Origin: Rotaria sordida
Lineage: Eukaryota; Rotifera; Eurotatoria; Philodinida; Philodinidae
Length of the DNA stretch: 64,000 bases
Direction: 5' to 3'
Assembly (NCBI GenBank): GCA_905250125.1
Contig: CAJNOL010001225.1
Span: forward strand, 1-64,000
The notes under the pieces were generated by a model, which did not search any database, was not told the origin of the DNA, and saw only the letters and a program-made list of their open reading frames with translations. This document shows positions 1-10,405 of this stretch, piece by piece (position 1 is the stretch's first letter; every line of letters starts with the position of its first letter). The position numbers and the translations under genes were made by a program.

Positions 1-440
1 CATTGTGTATAACTCCATTATTAATCAAGCTAAACCTAATAATTTTGTTATTTGGAAGAGAAGAGCAGAAAGTTTTTTTTTCCACAAAGACAAAGTTTAT
101 AAGTACTATTCATAAGTATTAACTTTGACTTCAATACAAAAATTTAGATATTTTACAGTCTCAAAAAAAAAAAGATCACGGAACATTTCTTTTTTTTTTA
201 TTACACTGATTTCTTCCGATTGAAATCGATTAAGGAAGTTCATTATTAATTTTAATTTTTAAATACTAGTTCTCTTTCTATATAAGTTAATTTATTTGGT
301 AAAATTAAAGATATAAATATATAGCAAATGTCGTAAAGTATATAATAAGATTATGAAATATTCAAGTCAATCATGCTCGGTCGTACACGGCCGTATACCA
401 ACCAATTACGATGGATAATGGCAGTTGTTTGCGATAGCCA

Positions 441-770
441 TTTACAGCCATCGTAAATGGTGCTTTACGGTGTGTATTACAACCATCTTAAACAATAATC
501 GTAAAAATTGGCCCTTAACGACTAGCGTAACAATACGGCGATCATATACGCTGATCAAATAAGATATTGTAAGGTATCGTATACGTCCGCTGTTTCCAGT
601 AACTGCTTACAGCAATCGTAAACGATGGTTTACGGGGTACTACAGCCCTCTGAAGCTATTAGCGTGAACTTTCGTCGTTTACAGTTACCCTAATAATACG
701 GTGACCGTAAACGATGCTTGGATAATATGATAAGGCATAGTATACGTCAAACGTTTAATAAACGTTCATC
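441..770. repeat. Diverged two-copy tandem repeat, about 163-bp unit
   Basis: Two consecutive blocks resemble each other. The first begins near 441 (TTACAGCCATCGTAAATGG) and the second near 606 (TTACAGCAATCGTAAACGATG). Both continue through matching landmarks such as TTTACGG, TACAGCC or TACAACC, AATACGGYGA and a closing AAGGYATMGTATACGTC (571 and 732). The spacing of matched landmarks is 161-165 bases. The block is richer in CG and short self-complementary pieces (CGTAAACG) than the surrounding AT-rich DNA. It may be a decayed satellite or a MITE dimer. No coding sense was found. Confidence 0.5.
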
Positions 771-1017
771 GTTTCCTATCGTACCTTGCTGTAAGCCATC
801 AGTAGTGTTACGAGGTGTCTCTTGAGATTTAGAATTAATATTTAACAATACCCGTATTGCTGCTTTTGCATGATCATTGTCCATCAGAACTTGTGCTTCC
901 ACATTATTAGCTTTAACTTTATTTAATGTTGACTTATTTGACATAAGTTAGCATTATTTTTAATACCACCAAATGCACACATCCAGATTGTTACAGCATA
1001 ACTTAGCACGCAACTTG

Positions 1018-1137
1018 TACGATTCCAGGTGATGGCTCTAGCATCCCATATAATCCTTCTAGCATTCCAGATAGAGCTTCCAGCATCTCAGATAATGCCT
1101 CTAACATCTCGGTTAATGCTTTCAGCATTCCAGATAG
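1018..1137. repeat. 21-bp minisatellite, about 5.7 copies
   Basis: Successive 21-base units run from 1018 to 1137, each a variant of TAGCATTCCAGATAATGCTTC. Starts lie at 1018, 1039, 1060, 1081, 1102 and 1123. Units differ from each other by roughly 15-30 percent. The period is a multiple of three, but no open frame of note runs through it. The array ends directly against the telomere-like hairpin at 1138, a pairing seen again at 61 kb. Confidence 0.75.
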
Positions 1138-1190
1138 ATATGGGTGTGGATGTGGATCATATATTTAGCTACACTCACCCAAACCCCACA
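1138..1190. repeat. Telomere-hexamer-like hairpin (G arm then C arm)
   Basis: A G-strand stretch (GGGTGTGGATGTGG, 1142-1155) is followed within about 15 bases by a C-strand stretch (CACTCACCCAAACCCCACA, 1172-1190). Both are variants of TGTGGG/CCCACA. The arms could pair imperfectly. It is the leftmost of the modules with this order in the window. Confidence 0.55.
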
Positions 1191-1841
1191 AACTATACAC
1201 TAATTTAACAACACAACACATCACCAATTCATTTCGATTCATCAAGGACACGTACAGTTTTAAGATCTTGAAACTGTTTATATTGTTCTGTCCTCACACA
1301 TGCCAAATGATATATGATGAAAACATTCTTTTTATGTTCTTTGTACACGGTGCACACTTTAGATTGCATATCGAATACGGCAACGTGTGAACAAAGGATG
1401 ATGCACCTATATGCTTCTTTCAACACTTGAAGAAATGTTATCTATTATCTTCATCGTTGGATATCTCTTTGAAAACAATTTTTTTTCTTCTAATGTTTGC
1501 ACAAGGGGCTTATCTTTGTCCTGCGAGAGTTCATGATACTCATGGATCTCATAAAAACGTGATAAAAAAGTTAAACTTTTTTATCATTCGAACAGGCATG
1601 TGAAAAAAGAAGAGATAAAATAATCGATGGACACCTAGTCAACGAACTGGAAGATTCATAGTCCATAATGTTATATATCACTTTTTATGATGAAAGTAAA
1701 ACAATATCATGATATCGAGATCTAGTTAACGAACAAATAAACGGTTTTCTTTGAATCTCAGAGATTTGCTGCAAATGTTTATTCTGCTCTTAGAATAGAT
1801 GCAACATGGTATCCCAAATATAAGAATGCAACTTCGAAACG
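1191..1841. other. Intergenic, no gene recognised
   Basis: AT-rich DNA between the hairpin and the presumed 5' leader of the desaturase gene. It contains a minus-strand open stretch (about 1229-1430) whose composition looks protein-like but matches nothing I know and has no ATG at its start. Nothing else could be supported. Confidence 0.4.
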
Positions 1842-2082
1842 GTGAGTAATTCGAACACTTACTGTAGAAAGATAGACATAATTATGTAAAATAATTCGAT
1901 TGAATTGAATTGATATACTGAAAAAAAAAAGAAAACAAGGTAAAATCTATCTTCAATTCTAGTTTTTATTTAGAGCATTTACATGAGATTGAAGTATCTC
2001 AAAAATTTTAGTATTCTAAAATGAAATAGAATAAATCAAATGTTTTAGATTTTCTCTGATCTGTTAAAGTTTTCATTTTCAG
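1842..2082 (+). other. Possible 5' UTR intron (or trans-splice acceptor at its end)
   Basis: GTGAGT at 1842 is a strong donor and TTTTCATTTTCAG ending at 2082 is a good acceptor, 48 bases upstream of the desaturase ATG. If cis-spliced, the preceding leader carries a short upstream ORF (ATG at 1828) that would stop seven codons later, just past the junction. Bdelloids also use spliced-leader trans-splicing, so the acceptor alone may be used. Confidence 0.35.
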
Positions 2083-2130
2083 TTCAATAGTTTTAGATAT
2101 ATTAGCGATAAGAACGAAGATATTTTGCAA

Positions 2131-3501
2131 ATGACAGTCACTTTTGAAGTTCCTGTACGTAACGCTCATGCTATATCATCTGGCCGTGAGATTTGTCGAG
2201 CAATTAAACAAAGTGATGCTGCATTAAGACAAGCATATCCTTTTTTATATCATCAAGATTGGATCTGTACAATAATATTCACAAGTTCATTATTATTAAT
2301 GTCATTATTTTCATATCTTTATTTATCGGGATATATTTCTGCAATCTTAACGATTGTATTGATAGCATTACCATTATCTTTATTACATGAATTAGAACAT
2401 GATATTATTCATAATTTATATTTTAAACAACATAGATGGATTCAAAATTTAATGTTTACATTTATTTGGATTGCTAAATTACATGGTTCACCTTGGTATC
2501 GTCGTCAATTACATTTAAAACATCATCTTTTATCTGGTCAACTAAATGATGCCGAAGAAAGAATAATTGGATTAGGTTTACCACCAGATTACAAACGAAT
2601 GGCTGTTAGTATACATCCATTTGGTGGACTCTTGGTTAGTGATGATATTAGTAAAGATGCAAAATATCTTAATTTAACTACTATGAAACTTCATAATGCA
2701 CCAATGGCACTTATATTTATGTTTATTACTCGAACATTTTTTATTTACAATTTCTTATTCTTTATTTATTTCTATTTGAATTATGATATCAATACATTAT
2801 ATGGTATTCATACATTTTATCCAATTATTCATAATTTAGCAATTTGTTTATGTTTTCCAAATTTATTAAGACAAGGTTGTTTAGTTTTAATGTCTAATGC
2901 TTGCCATTATTATGATGATATACCATTAAATACTGTGTATTATCAAAATCAAATATTAGACTCATGGTATGTTTTACCATTTCAATTATTTTGTTTTAAT
3001 TTTGCTGCAACACATATTATACATCATCATGTTGTTTCACAACCTTTTTATATTCGACATTTTACGGCTAGACAAGTAAAAGATATTATGATTAAATTAG
3101 GTATACGTAATAATGATTTTGGTATATTATGGAGAAATAATCATTATACTATCGATCCAGAAGAAGATGAAAAACAAAAATTATATGGTAAATATTGGTT
3201 TGCTGCATGTTTATTATTAGGATTTCCTTTATATATATTATGGGATATGATGGTTATGCATAAATCAAATAAAAATATATTTAAATTAATTAGAAAAAAA
3301 TTATTTAAGAAAAATATAAAAAAACTTGATAATAATATTAATAATGAATTAACAACTAATAAGAAAATAATTGATATCAATGGTACAGTAATAGGTTCTG
3401 ATGTCAAACAATTTAATACATTAGTTAATCGAATGGCATTATTCGATGTGTCAGCAGATCAAGTCGAAGAAGTTAGTGCAGCAGTCGTTGAAGCTCAATG
3501 A
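2131..3501 (+). CDS. Membrane fatty-acid desaturase/hydroxylase family protein
   Basis: Single-exon gene, 456 aa from the ATG at 2131; an in-frame TTG two codons earlier is not used. Counting from two residues before this Met, three histidine clusters are visible: HELEHDIIH (88-96), HLKHH (130-134) and HIIHHH (297-302). These match the di-iron ligands of the membrane fatty-acid desaturase superfamily. Hydrophobic stretches lie near 47-87, 192-250 and 357-375, giving the usual ER membrane topology with histidines on the cytosolic face. There is no cytochrome b5 domain, so it is not a front-end desaturase fusion. The tail after 380 is Lys/Asn-rich, then acidic. The substrate cannot be told from sequence. 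A poly(A) signal AATAAA lies at 3511, ten bases after the stop. Codon use is strongly AT-biased, like the other resident genes. Confidence 0.88.
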   Translation: MTVTFEVPVRNAHAISSGREICRAIKQSDAALRQAYPFLYHQDWICTIIFTSSLLLMSLFSYLYLSGYISAILTIVLIALPLSLLHELEHDIIHNLYFKQHRWIQNLMFTFIWIAKLHGSPWYRRQLHLKHHLLSGQLNDAEERIIGLGLPPDYKRMAVSIHPFGGLLVSDDISKDAKYLNLTTMKLHNAPMALIFMFITRTFFIYNFLFFIYFYLNYDINTLYGIHTFYPIIHNLAICLCFPNLLRQGCLVLMSNACHYYDDIPLNTVYYQNQILDSWYVLPFQLFCFNFAATHIIHHHVVSQPFYIRHFTARQVKDIMIKLGIRNNDFGILWRNNHYTIDPEEDEKQKLYGKYWFAACLLLGFPLYILWDMMVMHKSNKNIFKLIRKKLFKKNIKKLDNNINNELTTNKKIIDINGTVIGSDVKQFNTLVNRMALFDVSADQVEEVSAAVVEAQ

Positions 3502-4538
3502 AAACCATTGAATAAAATAAACAATCATTTTTTTTTTCACTTTTGCTTCTTTGATTTATTAAAAGATAATCCTTCGGTACTTAGATTCAAACTGTTTTTT
3601 TTTAAATGTCACCGTATTTACATAATTTTCTTATCCTATCCTGTTATTTAACACTTATAACGTGTGTGCTATAATAAATTGAAGGGTGTAGGTGTGGGTG
3701 CATGTATGGTTGAAAAGAAAATCAGCACCTTATCTACATTCTCCTTCTCTATCTTTTCTTTTTGCGTTTTTGAATGTGTACTTTATTGCTGCTATGGCTC
3801 ATCAACACTTTAATGATGTTAGAGGAATAGGTGAATTCCTTGACAGAGCATGGGTAACCGATTTTCGAAAGTCATCTTTATCGTATAGATGGAAACATTT
3901 CGACATAGGAGCATATCGTTGTCCTCGCTGTCAAAAAATGGTCTAGATCTACAATGCCATTGAGATTTTTTATGGATGGTCGTGCTTTAAATGTCTATAA
4001 AAACTTGTTACAGGACGTCCTGTTAATTCAAAGATAAATCTTGATGTATACAAGACATCTGAATATCATACTGAGCAACGTATTTTTTATAAGAAAAATC
4101 GTTTTTTCTGAGTTCTCTATGAAATGTGGACACTTCTTTCCAATTCATTATCTCGAGAAAGAAAGATCCGTTTTCATTGAAACTTTAGCTACCTTACCAT
4201 GGGTTGAAAATTCACTAAGCCGGTCATAACTTCGGAAGGAAAGCCTATGAGAACTCATCACTTTGTACTTTTTCTAGTCTCACCAGGTCCTACCTATAGA
4301 TAAAATATCATTTCAAAAGCTTTTAATCACTTGGTGGGATTTCCTCTTCAGTGAGTCGCTTATTGCAGATAATAGACACAGCTATCTAGAGTGTGATTGA
4401 AGTATATCAGTTGTCACCGATCAGGTTGTAAAAAATAGTTCGGTGGTATCAACGATGACTGAGAAAAATCATTTATTTCGATAAACTATGCAAATAGGTG
4501 AAGATAAGCTTGATTAATTCAAGTATTTCAAATGATTA
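3502..4538. other. Intergenic between convergent genes
   Basis: Holds the desaturase poly(A) signal (3511-3516) and a short TGTGGG-like G tract (about 3684-3700, GGGTGTAGGTGTGGGTG) with no C arm opposite it. An 84-codon open stretch (3692-3946) begins inside that tract and ends with a CPRCQ motif. I do not regard it as a gene. Confidence 0.4.
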
Positions 4539-6245
4539 TCAACAGATCCATAATCGAATATTCGACGTTTGATGTCTATCTCTACTAACTGAACATGTGG
4601 ATGGTAAATGATAACTTAACCATTGAATAAATTCGCCATTCCATTGATCATCTTTACATTGAACAATCAATGATCGAAGATTAGACATGTTTTTGACAAG
4701 TTGAAGAATATTTATTCGATTTTCGACATTAATTAAAAGAACTTCACATTGACGACCAAGTGCTGAATTGATCAAAACATCACATTGTTTACTATTGAAA
4801 TATTTCTTGTATGTATTTTTTTTTATAAAATCAAGTCGATGAATTGATCGACTAGTTAATTGAGATACTATTTCAATATCATAAAAATTACCAAAGCATA
4901 GTGAATAGAGACGAGGAGATCGATCAAGTAATATTTGCAATGGAAGATAATCAGCACCTTGGATAAGTGTTATATCAAGCGAAGTTAGTTGATCAAAGGA
5001 TCGAATTGCTGACCAAAAATGATTACTTAATGGAAGACTAAGTTTCAGATGAACAATATTTTGAAAGTCATCAGATGTGAGAAAAGAATCTGTGAATAAA
5101 TTGGTTCTAATATTGATTAGTGTAAGAATCTTAACACGATCATAGAACTCATCATTTGAAGCTGTTGATTTCGACCAACATTTGTTTGCAAGAGAAAAGT
5201 CGTTGAAAGCATACGGTAAAGTGTATAAAGTAACGAAATTACTTATTCCTAACATAAACCAATCACATTGAACGAACCATTGATGTTCCTCAAGCCAAAA
5301 TGAAGTACGAAATGAATCTAAAAGTTGATTCAGTTGTTCTTCAATATTTTTCGTATAGGAAAATTTCCAATCCATTTTTAATTGAAATACTTGAATTTTA
5401 GGTAAATAATTAAGAATTATTTTTTGCCATTCATATCCATTCAAATACATACGTTGTGTTTTAATTGTTAAATGACATAAATTCGATAAGTTTTGAAAGA
5501 GATGAATCATCGAATGTAAAGCATTTCGAAATGAAAGTTTTGATGAAATGATTGCTGAAGGAATGATCTGCAGTCGTTCATATTCCGAATGAGACATAAT
5601 AGTTGCATCAAATTGTCGTAGAGATGGTGTACATCGAAATAATTTAGATAGATCATTCAAATTAAAATTGAAATTTTCAACAAAGAGATTTTCAATAGAT
5701 GAGGAGACTATTGTGTTATTAGTAAATTTCAATTCATATGGAAATCGATGATCTATTTGACAATATATTAGTTTTGGTAAATTCCAAATATGATTAATCA
5801 AACAAGAAAATTTCTCTTGATCTTTAAAATCACATTTTATTATATAAAGATGTGTGAAATATGGAAGTTGACGACATTCAAATATGATTTGATTTAGTAT
5901 AGAAAGAGAATGAATAGCATTGAGTGATAGTAATCGTAAACGATAGAATTGATTGAAGGTAAAGTAATAAGAAAGAAAAAGTTCGAATAAATTTGGTGTT
6001 TCATCAGCATTCGATAGATGTAACGAAGTTACTCGATTGATGATTGATGGAAGATATTGTTGACATATAATATGAAATTCACATTTAGATACAGATCGAA
6101 AATCCAGATGATAGATTCGATAATGAAGAAGTAGAAAATTGAAACGAGAGTTCAGATTTTGAAATGCACGAAATAAATGAACACCATCGAAGTATCTGAA
6201 TAATTCAAGTAATAATTCATTGGCTAACCATTCGAATTTTGCCAT
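4539..6245 (-). CDS. F-box / leucine-rich-repeat-like protein
   Basis: Intronless 568-aa protein starting at the ATG at 6245. Residues 4-50 form an F-box (EWLANELLLELFRYF, then LFRAFQNLNSRFN), the Skp1-binding element of SCF ubiquitin ligases. The rest is a series of loosely repeated leucine-rich segments of 25-30 residues (for example LPYFTHLYIIKCDF, LSNLCHLTIKTQRM, FDQLTSLDITLIQG), which would form a curved substrate-recruiting surface. Such F-box genes beginning with FE.L.NE are strongly expanded in bdelloid rotifers. It is convergent with the desaturase gene. The frame is intact, so it looks functional. The target substrate is unknown. Confidence 0.85.
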   Translation of the reverse strand: MAKFEWLANELLLELFRYFDGVHLFRAFQNLNSRFNFLLLHYRIYHLDFRSVSKCEFHIICQQYLPSIINRVTSLHLSNADETPNLFELFLSYYFTFNQFYRLRLLSLNAIHSLSILNQIIFECRQLPYFTHLYIIKCDFKDQEKFSCLINHIWNLPKLIYCQIDHRFPYELKFTNNTIVSSSIENLFVENFNFNLNDLSKLFRCTPSLRQFDATIMSHSEYERLQIIPSAIISSKLSFRNALHSMIHLFQNLSNLCHLTIKTQRMYLNGYEWQKIILNYLPKIQVFQLKMDWKFSYTKNIEEQLNQLLDSFRTSFWLEEHQWFVQCDWFMLGISNFVTLYTLPYAFNDFSLANKCWSKSTASNDEFYDRVKILTLINIRTNLFTDSFLTSDDFQNIVHLKLSLPLSNHFWSAIRSFDQLTSLDITLIQGADYLPLQILLDRSPRLYSLCFGNFYDIEIVSQLTSRSIHRLDFIKKNTYKKYFNSKQCDVLINSALGRQCEVLLINVENRINILQLVKNMSNLRSLIVQCKDDQWNGEFIQWLSYHLPSTCSVSRDRHQTSNIRLWIC

Positions 6246-7202
6246 TCTTTTTCTTTGATTTCAAGTACAAATAGGTGTCTGATGTATTTACAATGTTAGA
6301 CAGAGAATGAGAACATGTGTTTTTTTTTCTTCATTCTTTCAATTATTTTGCACTGAATTGAGTGTTTTTGTTTTTTCGTTCTCTCTTAGTTGTACTCTTA
6401 CAAAAAGAATGTGATCATTTTTATTCTTGATGATTATATTTGAAAGTGCAATTCATTTGTAGAAATGAGATTATTATTGATAAAATTAAGCTTTATTTTT
6501 TCACAATGAACACTATTCTTATAAAGAAAGTGTAGAAGAACATATGTATTGAGGGTGACTTGAACAATCTATGAATGTATCGATGCTTTAATATATGAAC
6601 TTTGTTCTTTTAGCATATAAGGAATATTATATTGCAGATCAAGTTTATTTTCACTGATTTGACGATAGGTCGTAACCATTTTTGGATAAACTTTGGTGTC
6701 GTTACACTATATTTCAAATTAGCGGATGAGTGAAGATAAAAATATCATCCACCGTTATCCTCATCACTTTCATCCTCTTCAATTCTCAAGTTAAATATCG
6801 ACTGTTGTTTTCGTTAATACATACAAAACTATATCTGCATTTCAGTATATCCACGCTGAGTCTCTCATTTTTTATCTATTGTAGTTATAATTCTAATTTT
6901 AACTGTAATTGTGAGTGGAAGTTCATTCATAATTTTAACCAAGGAATAATTCGTGTAAATATTTCTGGAATTTTATTTTTATTTGAGGGATTGTAAGTAC
7001 TAAATGATGATAATAAACTATCGGAAACTTTATAAATTAATGAGAAAAAAACATCATCTTCAATATCAGCGATCAGAAATAACATATTGGACAGTGTTCT
7101 CTAGATAATTATCGACTTGAAACATTTCTGAGACTTCATCAAATGAAATCGTGAAGCAAGTTAATGCTAGCGCAAACGATTGAAAATCATCATAGTAAAT
7201 AT
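6246..7202. other. Intergenic, F-box gene promoter side
   Basis: AT-rich DNA upstream of the F-box gene. An 88-codon plus-strand open stretch (6730-6996) starts with GTG and is mostly hydrophobic. It has no supporting splice or homology signal, so I did not call it. Confidence 0.35.
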
Positions 7203-7826
7203 TTAACACTTTGAGTACCGGCGACGTGAATTCGCGTCCTGATAGTTTAGGGTCTGAATAACTTTAGAAAACATGATTGTTTGATTATTTTATGATATGA
7301 ATTACATGAATATTTGCGTTTAGGATATTTGTACGGTTAAGACTATCTGTACCTAGTGATGAATATTGGTTGTTCCCTAATATTTCTATCGACCACTATG
7401 TGATTTAATGAATTAGAACATAAGTCATTGGGCAACATTTCCCAAGAAAGAATAATCGTTATCAACAGGATTTTTCATATTACCACAGTCATTCAAGAGT
7501 GTTATCTATAGTAAAGGTTCTAACCAATTGATCACATATAATAACATTTTCCTTCGCGTATTGAATCAACAGAGACTCAACTAAATCCAAGAAGAAAATG
7601 TTACGTTTGTGCCAATACTGTGAGAATAACCAGATCAAGAAGAGATACTTCGTATGAATGCATTGAATGTGATGCAGGATTGTGTCTTATGGTTTGTTTT
7701 AAAGACTATCACACTCTACAAGCATTTTAATTCATGTACTTTGTGATATTTTTTGCGAAATAAACGTTAGTTTGAAATTATAAAATTTTTTATTATATAA
7801 AAATAATCCGGTACTCAAAGAGTTAA
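7203..7826. mobile_element. Internally deleted piggyBac-superfamily transposon with TTAA target duplication
   Basis: The element body is 7207-7822 (616 bp). Its left terminus is CACTTTGAGTACCGG and its right terminus, read inward, is CTCTTTGAGTACCGG, a 14 of 15 match. TTAA flanks both ends (7203-7206 and 7823-7826), the target duplication diagnostic of piggyBac. Inside, only the last part of a transposase gene survives (see 7545-7730). The normal element is about 2-3 kb, so most of the catalytic DDD domain is missing and the copy is non-autonomous. It could still be mobilised if a full copy exists elsewhere. Confidence 0.82.
7545..7730 (+). pseudogene. piggyBac transposase C-terminal zinc-ribbon remnant
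   Basis: The open frame begins after a stop at 7542 with HFPSRIESTETQLNPRR, the linker that precedes the zinc domain in piggyBac transposases. It continues with the cysteine spacing C-x2-C (CYVC), then C-x2-C (CIEC), then C-x3-C-x5-H (CLMVCFKDYH), and stops at 7730. This is the C-terminal Cys-rich zinc finger of the piggyBac family, which helps bind the element ends. No upstream catalytic region is recognisable between here and the left terminus. It is a fragment of roughly 60 codons and not an expressed gene by itself. Confidence 0.75.
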
Positions 7827-10405
7827 TAAGTCGCATTGAAACAATAGAAATAGCCATTTTTATTTATACAACATTTTTTGAAGAAGCTCTCAAGCAATTA
7901 AATCATATTGTATTCGAATCACTTAGCAGGATTATCATTCATTTAAACATGAATACACTTGTACGACAGTAGTTATAGATTGAAAAAATGATTAGAAAGT
8001 TGTGTAATATGCAAAATAAAATCTACGAATTCGAAAAAACAATTCTTTTTTATTTTATAAAAAAAATATTATTGAGATTATTATTAACTAAATGCTTCTA
8101 AAACTATATGTCATATTACATGAAAAGACGAAGTATGGTATTGTGAAAAATACTTGTAAATGAATGATTTAGTAAAAATGCAACTAACCCTATTCAACCT
8201 AATGTCATAGAGAGCAAATCAATTTACATACAACTGTTCAACATTTTATAAATACAAAACAATCAGAAAATCAGCTTTGAAATGCGCTAAACATTAGTTC
8301 ACATGTATACCAGGAGTACACATTTACTGTGACAATGATTTTGTAAAACTTCAACAATTAAGGTCTTAAATGAACTTGACTTTGTTTTTCTTCAATGAAT
8401 TTGAATAGAACTCGAACAAGTAAAAAGTCGATACTCTCAATAATGTTAGAAAATTATCGTTTTTTAGCTGACTGAAAGCAACAAATTGGTTATTTGATCT
8501 TAAGTTTTGCTTAAAATTTTAGTTTACTAATCTCCTGCACTTTTGTTTATCCTCAATCACTTCCAAATTCACGTCCTGAATCATTTAAAACTGTCTCCTC
8601 TCACTGAAAATAATTTTTATTCCTTCTTTCTCGCAACGTTTGGATCTGATTACTTGCTCTATGTATACTTCAATGTTATTCTATTCAACTCGATTAGACA
8701 ATAAAGTGTTCTAAGTTTCTTTTTCCATATATTCGACGCAAACACCGCTGAAAGAGTGCTGAATACTGTTATGAAAAAGCGACTGATTTCTAAGTAAACT
8801 AATGTAAGCAAAATTTTTTGTTCTAAAAAAAATACAATTTTGAGCATCGAGTCGAGGTATTGATCTATATCTTGGAAGAGAAACATTCGGCTACCTGTTA
8901 ATTTACGATCATCTTTTATGTTTAAAATGGTCGACATTAATAATGAATCACAGAAAAACACCAATCGTCGATGACCGAGTGAATTCATTGTCACGAAGAA
9001 CCTTGAGCATAATTGTTACATGTGAAGTATAATAAATCGATTTTATTGATAGATGAGAGTCTTAATCACATCAATTATTGATCATGAAGGTTAGATAGAC
9101 AAACATATCAATATTTCTGTCACGGTCTATAGTTCTAGGCCTTTTGTTTGTCGGTTATCGTTTATGAGGCAGATCAGAATGTAGTTAACTTTTCTCGTTA
9201 TAAGCTTCAGCATTCACTCACAATCGTGATTTATCATTGTGATATTCAAAGTATAGAATGTAGGTGGGTATACCTTCTTTTCACTGAGATTCACCAGCAT
9301 CTACATCATTATTGATTATTTTAAGTGGTTGAATAGGTTTGCATGTTTGGTATTGGAATAGAAGAATTATGTAGAATAATTTCTGGCATAACTACATCTT
9401 TTATTTCAATTTGTAGTACATGGAAATCTTTTCGATATACAAGTCGATTTACTGACAAAAAAAAAGAATTTCGTCAATATTTTCATCCGGAACATTTTTA
9501 TGACGCTTTTTCAAATGATTTTATCATTAAATGAAATGAACGATGTGACTACAGTGCAAGAAAAAAAAATATCTACAATAAAAAGTGAGCGGTCGAAAAG
9601 TCTTATTTAGTATTACTTTATTTCGTAGAATTTACTGAAAGATCTTCAGTGTCATTTTTGCATTTGAAATTTTTTCTACTAATACAATTAAGAAAAGAAT
9701 TCATTGAGAAAGTTTACTTCACATAAAGAAATATGATTCTTATAGAAGTTAGCCGCCAATTCAAAATAAAGAGATCAAAATTCATCGTGTGAAAATAAGA
9801 AAGCTTTATACAGAAAAAAAAGACGTAAATCGATATGACTCATCATGTACAAAGAAAAGAAATGCTTTAGCTACTACCTTTTTGAGTGTCGAGTATTAAT
9901 CGTAAATACAGTCTATCTAATGTAATCAATCTTACTTCATTAGACCTGGTATATTGCATAATGCAGTCGAAAGTAAAAACAAGGTTTTTTTTGTTCTTTT
10001 TCTCTCGTTTTCATAGGATATTAACAAAGTAAAACCGTACATGTGATAATAATCCGTCCAAATGAAATGAATAGAGTATAAAAGAAAATAAGGAATGATG
10101 ACGGAAAAAACTAACATAAACGTGTATGTAAAGGTTTTACCTATCATACTAATTTCGCAAAAATATTATTCAGATAAGAGAAGAACATACATCTCTCTAG
10201 CTTGCTGTTGCTTCATCAAGTAGAAAAACAGTAGCACATAATGATGTCTTTATGTACATCTGGTTTGTTAATTCTATTTTTTTTTCAATTGTTCATTCTC
10301 AACCTTTATTCATTGCTCGTTTTTTAAACTATATATACTACGTAATTCTTTATTTACATTGATTCATTTCTAGAAGTCTACACATATCAATTTAAATCAT
10401 TAATC
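7827..10405. other. Gene-poor AT-rich stretch
   Basis: No gene could be supported. Two open stretches were considered: minus strand 8659-8988 (about 109 codons from an ATG, partly hydrophobic) and plus strand 9343-9534 (63 codons from an ATG). Neither matches a known family or has flanking splice signals. The last 200 bases serve as the upstream region of the calcium-sensor gene and contain TATATATAC near 10331. Confidence 0.4.

Noticed and set aside
747-944. Minus-strand open frame of 65 codons with natural-looking composition and a possible donor near 786
   Set aside because: Only one possible exon; its far end lies in a repeat, no partner exon was found and no family is recognised.
8659-8988. 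Minus-strand open frame of about 109 codons from an ATG
   Set aside because: AT-rich, no recognisable domain, no splice or poly(A) context; length is possible by chance in low-GC DNA.
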